NCBI RefSeq assembly: GCF_030697065.1
Contig: NZ_JAUYQU010000303.1
Location: forward strand, 1-39,076
DNA length: 39,076 nt
Reading direction: 5' to 3'
From: Bradyrhizobium sp.
GTDB lineage: Bacteria; Pseudomonadota; Alphaproteobacteria; Rhizobiales; Xanthobacteraceae
Part shown: positions 34,983 to 39,076 of the stretch, piece by piece
How positions within the stretch are numbered: position 1 is the first letter of the stretch
How the letters are laid out: every line of letters begins with the position of its first letter
Made by a program: the position numbers and the translations under genes
Notes under the pieces: generated by a model
What the model was told of the DNA's origin: nothing
The model's input: only the letters and a program-made list of their open reading frames with translations
Databases searched by the model: none

Positions 34983-35753
34983 ATGAAAGTCGCCACCTTC
35001 AACATCAACAATATCAACCGCCGCCTGCCGAACCTGCTGCGCTGGCTGCACCAGGCAAAGCCCGACGCCGTCGCGCTGCAGGAGCTGAAGTCCGCCGACG
35101 CCGACTTTCCGGTCGATGCGATCGGCAAGGCCGGCTACGGCGCGGTGTGGCGCGGCCAGAAAACCTGGAACGGCGTCGCCATCCTGGCGCGCAAGGCCGA
35201 GCCGGTGCTGATCCGCACCGCCCTGCCCGGCGATCCCGACGACCACGAGTCGCGCTATATCGAGGCCGCCGTCAACGGCATCGTCGTCACCAGCCTTTAT
35301 CTGCCGAACGGCAATCCGCAGCCGGGGCCGAAATTCGACTACAAGCTCGACTGGTTCAGGCGGCTCAGACGGCACGCCGCGAAATTCATCAAGCAGGACA
35401 TTCCTGTCGTGCTGGCAGGGGACTACAACGTCGCGCCCACGCCGCTCGATATCTACCCGACCAGATCCTGGGACAAGGACGCGCTGATCCAGCCGACGAG
35501 CCGCGCCGCGTTCGGGCAATTGGTGGCACAGGGCTGGTGCGACGCGATCCGCGAGCTGCATCCGGAAAAACCGATGTTCACCTTCTGGGACTACAAGCGA
35601 AACCGCTGGCCGCGCGATGCGGGCCTCAGGCTCGATCACCTGCTGCTCAGCCCGGCGCTGGCGCCACGTCTGATCAAGGCCGGCGTCGACCGCAAGCTGC
35701 GCGGCGAGGAAGGCGCCAGCGACCACGCGCCGGCGTGGATCGTGCTGCGCTAG
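34983..35753 (+). CDS. xthA: Exodeoxyribonuclease III / AP endonuclease
   Basis: A 256-residue base-excision repair nuclease. It begins MKVATFNINNINRRL. The metal ligand Glu lies in ALQELKS, the catalytic Asp and Asn in AGDYNVAP, and the final Asp-His in GASDHAPAW. These are all intact, as is TFWDYKRNRWPRDAGLRLDHLL. The ATG lies 11 bases after the alr stop, so it is probably co-transcribed. Length is normal for XthA. Confidence 0.95.
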   Translation: MKVATFNINNINRRLPNLLRWLHQAKPDAVALQELKSADADFPVDAIGKAGYGAVWRGQKTWNGVAILARKAEPVLIRTALPGDPDDHESRYIEAAVNGIVVTSLYLPNGNPQPGPKFDYKLDWFRRLRRHAAKFIKQDIPVVLAGDYNVAPTPLDIYPTRSWDKDALIQPTSRAAFGQLVAQGWCDAIRELHPEKPMFTFWDYKRNRWPRDAGLRLDHLLLSPALAPRLIKAGVDRKLRGEEGASDHAPAWIVLR

Positions 35754-35788
35754 TGCACGATGAGATTGCTGGAGCTGCAACGGAATTC

Positions 35789-35809
35789 ACCTCTCCCCTC
35801 GGGAGAGGT
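35789..35809. terminator. Perfect 9-bp hairpin after xthA
   Basis: ACCTCTCCC-CTC-GGGAGAGGT, 35 bases after the xthA stop. It has no T tract. Similar hairpins recur between genes in Bradyrhizobium (from memory), so it may be a terminator or a dispersed REP-like element. Confidence 0.5.
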
Positions 35810-35977
35810 AAGCAGAATGATTGAACACAAAACGACCGCTGATTGCAGTTTAGGCATCCGCTGACAAATTGGGCGGCCGTCACCGCAAGGCGGCGCTGCC
35901 ACAGCAGAAACACACATAACGAGGCATGGCACGGCGCTTGCTCTTCGCGTTCCCGACAGGACCGAACGGAGGCATTC

Positions 35978-37063
35978 ATGCGACGTCGAGAATTCACCAA
36001 ACTGGCCTTGGCGGGTGCCGCCGGTACCATTGCAGCGCCAGCCATCGCCAGGGCGGCCGAAACATTCAACTGGCGGATGACCAGCTTCTACGGACCCAAC
36101 GCCTATTTCTATTCGACCGGCCCCGGCAGCGCCAAGGATCTCGCCAAGCGCATCGAAGAGATGTCGAACGGGCGTATCAAGATTCAGTTCTATGGCGCCG
36201 GCGAGCTCATCCCCGCCAATGCCGGCTTCGACGCCGTTTCGTCAGGCACTGTCGAAATGAATTACGCCAACTCCTATTTCTGGACCGGCAAGAGCTTCGC
36301 CGCCCAGTATTTCACCGCCGTTCCGTTCGGCCTCAACTATGTCGGCTTCAACGGCTGGCTTTACGACGGCGGCGGAATCGAGCTGTGGCGCGAAGTCTAC
36401 GACAAGTTCAACCTGGTGCCGTTCGCCTGCGGCAACGCCGGCGTGCAGATGACCGGATGGTTTCGCAAGCCGATCGAGAAGCCGGAAGACCTCAAGGGCC
36501 TGAAGATGCGCATCCCGGGACTCGCCGGGCGCGTCTACAAGGAACTTGGCGTCAACGCCATGCTGCTGGCTCCCGGCGACATCTTCCCCGCGCTCGAACG
36601 CGGCGTGATCGACGCCGCCGAATTCGTCGGCCCCTATCTCGACCGGCAGCTCGGACTGCACAAGGTCGCCAAATATTACTACACCACCGGCTGGCACGAG
36701 ATGGCGACCACCAGCGAACTCGTCCTCAACAAGGCCGCCTGGGCGAAACTGCCGCCCGACCTCCAGGCCATCGTCGAGAACGCCTGCATGGCCTGCAACA
36801 CACGCGGCGAAGCCTGGCTGCAGAAGGTCAACGCCGAAGCCATGCACGACCTGATCAAGAACCATGGCGTACAGGCGCAGCCATTGCCCGATTCCGTGAT
36901 CGAGGCCCTGCGCGCCGCCAACACCAGGATACTGGATGAAGCGGTCGCAAAGGATCCGGTCACCAGGAAAGTCCACGACTCCTACATGGCCTATCTGGCC
37001 ACCTACAAGCAGTGGGCGAAATACAGCGAAAAGCCCTATTACGACACGATCCTCGGGATCTGA
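35978..37063 (+). CDS. dctP: TRAP transporter substrate-binding protein (TakP-like)
   Basis: A 361-residue periplasmic binding protein. It starts MRRREFTKLALAGAAG, a twin-arginine type signal (RRxF), cut near AIARA. The core has CGNAGVQMTGWFRKPIEKPEDLKGLKMRIPG and EFVGPYLDRQLGLHKVAKYYYTTGWHE. These resemble TakP of Rhodobacter, which binds pyruvate and other 2-oxo acids, so a 2-oxo acid is the likeliest substrate (inference). GGAGG lies close before the ATG. It is followed by the two membrane subunits in one operon. No regulator or catabolic gene is visible next to it. Confidence 0.93.
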   Translation: MRRREFTKLALAGAAGTIAAPAIARAAETFNWRMTSFYGPNAYFYSTGPGSAKDLAKRIEEMSNGRIKIQFYGAGELIPANAGFDAVSSGTVEMNYANSYFWTGKSFAAQYFTAVPFGLNYVGFNGWLYDGGGIELWREVYDKFNLVPFACGNAGVQMTGWFRKPIEKPEDLKGLKMRIPGLAGRVYKELGVNAMLLAPGDIFPALERGVIDAAEFVGPYLDRQLGLHKVAKYYYTTGWHEMATTSELVLNKAAWAKLPPDLQAIVENACMACNTRGEAWLQKVNAEAMHDLIKNHGVQAQPLPDSVIEALRAANTRILDEAVAKDPVTRKVHDSYMAYLATYKQWAKYSEKPYYDTILGI

Positions 37064-37068
37064 TCGGA

Positions 37069-37572
37069 GTGCTCGCAGCAAAAATTTCCGACGGAATCGA
37101 CTGGTTCATCGACTGGATCGGACGAACCATTTCCTGGCTCGCGCTTGCGGTCGCCGTGGTGATGGGCACCAACGTGTTCCTGCGCTACGGTTTCTCGATC
37201 GGTGAAATCTGGGCGCAGGAACTCGAGTGGCACCTGCTGGTGCAGCTCACCCTGATCGGCATGTCCTACGCGCTCCGGCACGGCGAACATGTCCGGGTCG
37301 ACGTGCTGTTCTCGCAATTTTCCGACCGCAACCGGCATCTGGTCGACATCATCTCGGCCGTCATGGCGATGCTGTTTTCGCTGTTCGTGATGTGGCTGTC
37401 GATCGGCTTTGTTGGGCAATCCTGGTCGATCGGCGAAGGCTCATCCAATCCCGGCGGCATCGGCGCCCTCTATCTGATGAAGGCGATGGTCCCGCTCGGC
37501 TTCGCCCTGCTGTTTCTGCAGGCGCTGTCGCAGGGCCTTCGTTCGGGCATCGCGCTCGGAGCCGTCCGATGA
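37069..37572 (+). CDS. dctQ: TRAP transporter small permease
   Basis: A 167-residue DctQ with four membrane segments (about 20-40, 50-70, 90-112, 130-152). It contains RYGFSIGEIWAQELEWHL and RHGEHVRVDVLFSQF, the family core. There is no ATG near the start; GTG 37069, five bases after the dctP stop, is the best start but its ribosome site is poor. Its stop overlaps the dctM start by ATGA. Together with DctM it forms the secondary transporter driven by the sodium or proton gradient. Confidence 0.9.
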   Translation: MLAAKISDGIDWFIDWIGRTISWLALAVAVVMGTNVFLRYGFSIGEIWAQELEWHLLVQLTLIGMSYALRHGEHVRVDVLFSQFSDRNRHLVDIISAVMAMLFSLFVMWLSIGFVGQSWSIGEGSSNPGGIGALYLMKAMVPLGFALLFLQALSQGLRSGIALGAVR

Positions 37573-38891
37573 GCCTCGAGGTCATCGCCAGCCTGATGCT
37601 GGTGGCCTTTTTCGTCCTGCTGCTGCTGGGCATTCCGGTCGGCTTGACGCTGGCGACCACCGGCGTCGTGTTCGGCTATATCGGCTTCGGCTTGCCGCTG
37701 TTCAACCTGCTGCCACATCGCATTTTCGGCGTGGTGACGAATTCCACCCTGCTCGCGATCCCGCTGTTCGTGTTCATGGGCGTGATGCTGGAAAAATCCA
37801 GGCTCGCCGAGGATCTGATGGACGTGGTCGGCCTCGCCGCCGGCCGGCTGCGCGGCGGTCTCGGCATCGGAATCGTGCTGGTCGGCGTCCTGATGGGTGC
37901 CACCACCGGCATCGTCGGCGCGACGGTGGTCACGCTCGGCCTGCTGACGCTGCCCGGCATGTTGCGGCGCGGCTACGACCCGGCGGTCGCCTGCGGCGTC
38001 ATCTGCGCTTCGGGAACGCTCGGGCAGATCATCCCGCCGAGCCTCATTCTCATCCTGCTTGCCGATATCACCAACCAGTCGGTCGGCACGCTGTTTGCGG
38101 CGGCGATGCTGCCGGGATTGATGCTGTCGGCGTTCTACGTGCTGTACCTGCTGTGTCTCGGCATCTGGCGGCCGCAACTGGTACCCGCGGTGCCGCAGGA
38201 GGAACGCGCGCTCGTCAGCACGGCTCAATTGGCCGGCAAGATCGTCCGGGTCGTGGCGCCGCCGATCGGACTGGTCTTTGCAGTGCTCGGCTCGATCATC
38301 GCCGGCATTGCGGCCCCCTCGGAAGCCGCAGCCATGGGCGCACTCGGCTCGATCGCCGTGGCGGCGATCGGACGCCGGCTCTCGGTCCAGGTCTTGCGCG
38401 AGACCTGCCAGGCAACCACGCGGATTTCCGCCATGGTGCTGTTCATCCTGATCTGCGCGCAGGCTTTCTCGCTGGCGTTCCGCGGGCTGCAGGGCGAAGC
38501 GCTGGTTCAGGATGCCTTCAAACTGCTGCCCGGCGGTATCAATGCCAGCATCTGGTTCCTGATGCTGCTGATCTTCGTTCTCGGATTCTTCATCGAATGG
38601 ATCGAGATTTCCTATATTGCTGTGCCGCTGTTCCTGCCGATCTTCATCAACGCCAATGTCGACCTGGTGTGGCTGGCGACATTGATCTGCGTGAATCTGC
38701 AAACGTCGTTTCTGACGCCGCCGTTCGGCTGGTCGCTGTTCTTTCTCCGTGGCGTCGCGCCTCCCGAAATATCCACCGGCGACATTTACCGCGGCATCAT
38801 TCCATTCGTTGCGATGCAGATTTTTGCGCTCGTCCTTTTGTTCTTCTTCCCCGGCATCGCAACATGGTTGCCGAAGGCAATCGGATGGTGA
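37569..38891 (+). CDS. dctM: TRAP transporter large permease
   Basis: A 440-residue DctM with about 11-12 membrane segments. Typical motifs are GIPVGLTLATTGVVFGYIGFG at the N-terminus, LMGATTGIVGATVVTLGLLTLPGM and SGTLGQIIPPSLILILLAD, with PSEAAAMGALG in the second half. The C-terminus FLTPPFGWSLFFLRGV is family-specific. The ATG overlaps the dctQ stop. The P-P pairs in IIPPSL and LTPPFGW mark the two transport motifs. Confidence 0.95.
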   Translation: MSLEVIASLMLVAFFVLLLLGIPVGLTLATTGVVFGYIGFGLPLFNLLPHRIFGVVTNSTLLAIPLFVFMGVMLEKSRLAEDLMDVVGLAAGRLRGGLGIGIVLVGVLMGATTGIVGATVVTLGLLTLPGMLRRGYDPAVACGVICASGTLGQIIPPSLILILLADITNQSVGTLFAAAMLPGLMLSAFYVLYLLCLGIWRPQLVPAVPQEERALVSTAQLAGKIVRVVAPPIGLVFAVLGSIIAGIAAPSEAAAMGALGSIAVAAIGRRLSVQVLRETCQATTRISAMVLFILICAQAFSLAFRGLQGEALVQDAFKLLPGGINASIWFLMLLIFVLGFFIEWIEISYIAVPLFLPIFINANVDLVWLATLICVNLQTSFLTPPFGWSLFFLRGVAPPEISTGDIYRGIIPFVAMQIFALVLLFFFPGIATWLPKAIGW

Positions 38892-39059
38892 CGCCGGCCG
38901 AGGGGCGTTGGCGATGATTGCCGGATAAATCGCGCCCGGCTCGACCGACTGTGGGGAGATTTTCCGCCGGGTAGTCACACCAGGCCTTTTCCGCTCTAAT
39001 GCCTCGGTGGCGCACGCATCAATACAGTCCGCCAACGCATTTTCATTAGGGAGAACGCC
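38892..39059 (+). other. Gap between dctM and the last gene
   Basis: 168 bases without a clear gene. AGGGAGAA at about 39048-39055 is the ribosome site of the next gene. No terminator or promoter of good quality was found. Confidence 0.4.
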
Positions 39060-39076
39060 ATGGCGATCTACGAGCT
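39060..39076 (+). CDS. Start of a truncated gene (MAIYE...)
   Basis: ATG with AGGGAG a few bases before it; only five full codons, MAIYE, are inside the window. Gamma-class carbonic anhydrases in this group often begin this way, but five residues cannot identify it. Confidence 0.45.

Noticed and set aside
37470..39035. 521-residue minus-strand frame opposite dctM
   Set aside because: Composition is Gln/His/Arg-rich antisense of membrane codons; dctM motifs are intact on the other strand.
1..39076. CRISPR arrays, tRNA/rRNA genes, transposases or att sites
   Set aside because: No spaced repeat array, cloverleaf, rRNA segment or transposase reading frame was seen on either strand.

Overview
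The window reads as chromosomal core sequence of an alphaproteobacterium of the Bradyrhizobium/Rhodopseudomonas group (Nitrobacteraceae). The basis is the uniformly GC-rich base composition, the recognisable protein families, and the gene orders lptF-lptG-lptD-surA-pdxA-rsmA, fabD-fabG-acpP-fabF-mltG-yicC-gmk and rpsF-rpsR-(DUF2232)-rplI. The genus assignment is by recognition only; no search was run. I see no rRNA or tRNA gene, insertion sequence, prophage or CRISPR array.

Layout. 1-4.6 kb: an ABC-F ATPase (+), a small lipoprotein (-), and pepA-holC (-). 4.6-12.6 kb (+): lptF and lptG (LPS-export permeases), lptD (outer-membrane LPS translocon), a SurA-type periplasmic chaperone, pdxA and rsmA. 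Several of these overlap by ATGA or TAGTG junctions, so this looks like one outer-membrane biogenesis operon. 12.6-16.8 kb (+): a zinc alcohol dehydrogenase with a strong hairpin behind it, then three exported proteins: a caspase-fold protein with a DUF4189 tail, a small Ser/Gly-rich secreted protein, and a Pro/Ala-rich membrane-anchored protein.

16.8-23.5 kb (-): a fatty-acid and envelope operon running fabD, fabG, acpP, fabF, mltG, yicC, gmk. A perfect TTGACA box and a 14-bp palindrome lie in front of fabD, and a 13-bp tandem repeat lies at the probable acpP promoter. 23.8-25.1 kb (+): a membrane diguanylate cyclase with an intact GGDEF and an I-site. 25.1-27.8 kb (+): a ribosomal operon (S6, S18, DUF2232 membrane protein, L9) with a good promoter. 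It converges on a TetR regulator plus hotdog thioesterase pair (-); the last gene of each side shares a bidirectional hairpin.

29-31.4 kb: a c-type cytochrome-like protein with a long low-complexity tail (-) and a cyclopropane-fatty-acid synthase (+). 31.4-35.8 kb: a region with two possible very small genes and a perfect CRP-type palindrome, then dnaB, alr and xthA (+). 35.9-38.9 kb (+): a complete three-gene TRAP transporter of the TakP type with a Tat-exported binding protein. The window ends a few codons into another gene.

Most of the window is housekeeping. The best candidates for something little described are the caspase-DUF4189 exported-protein cluster, the CRP box in front of a 40-residue membrane peptide, and the unassigned operators at fabD, acpP and the TetR gene.
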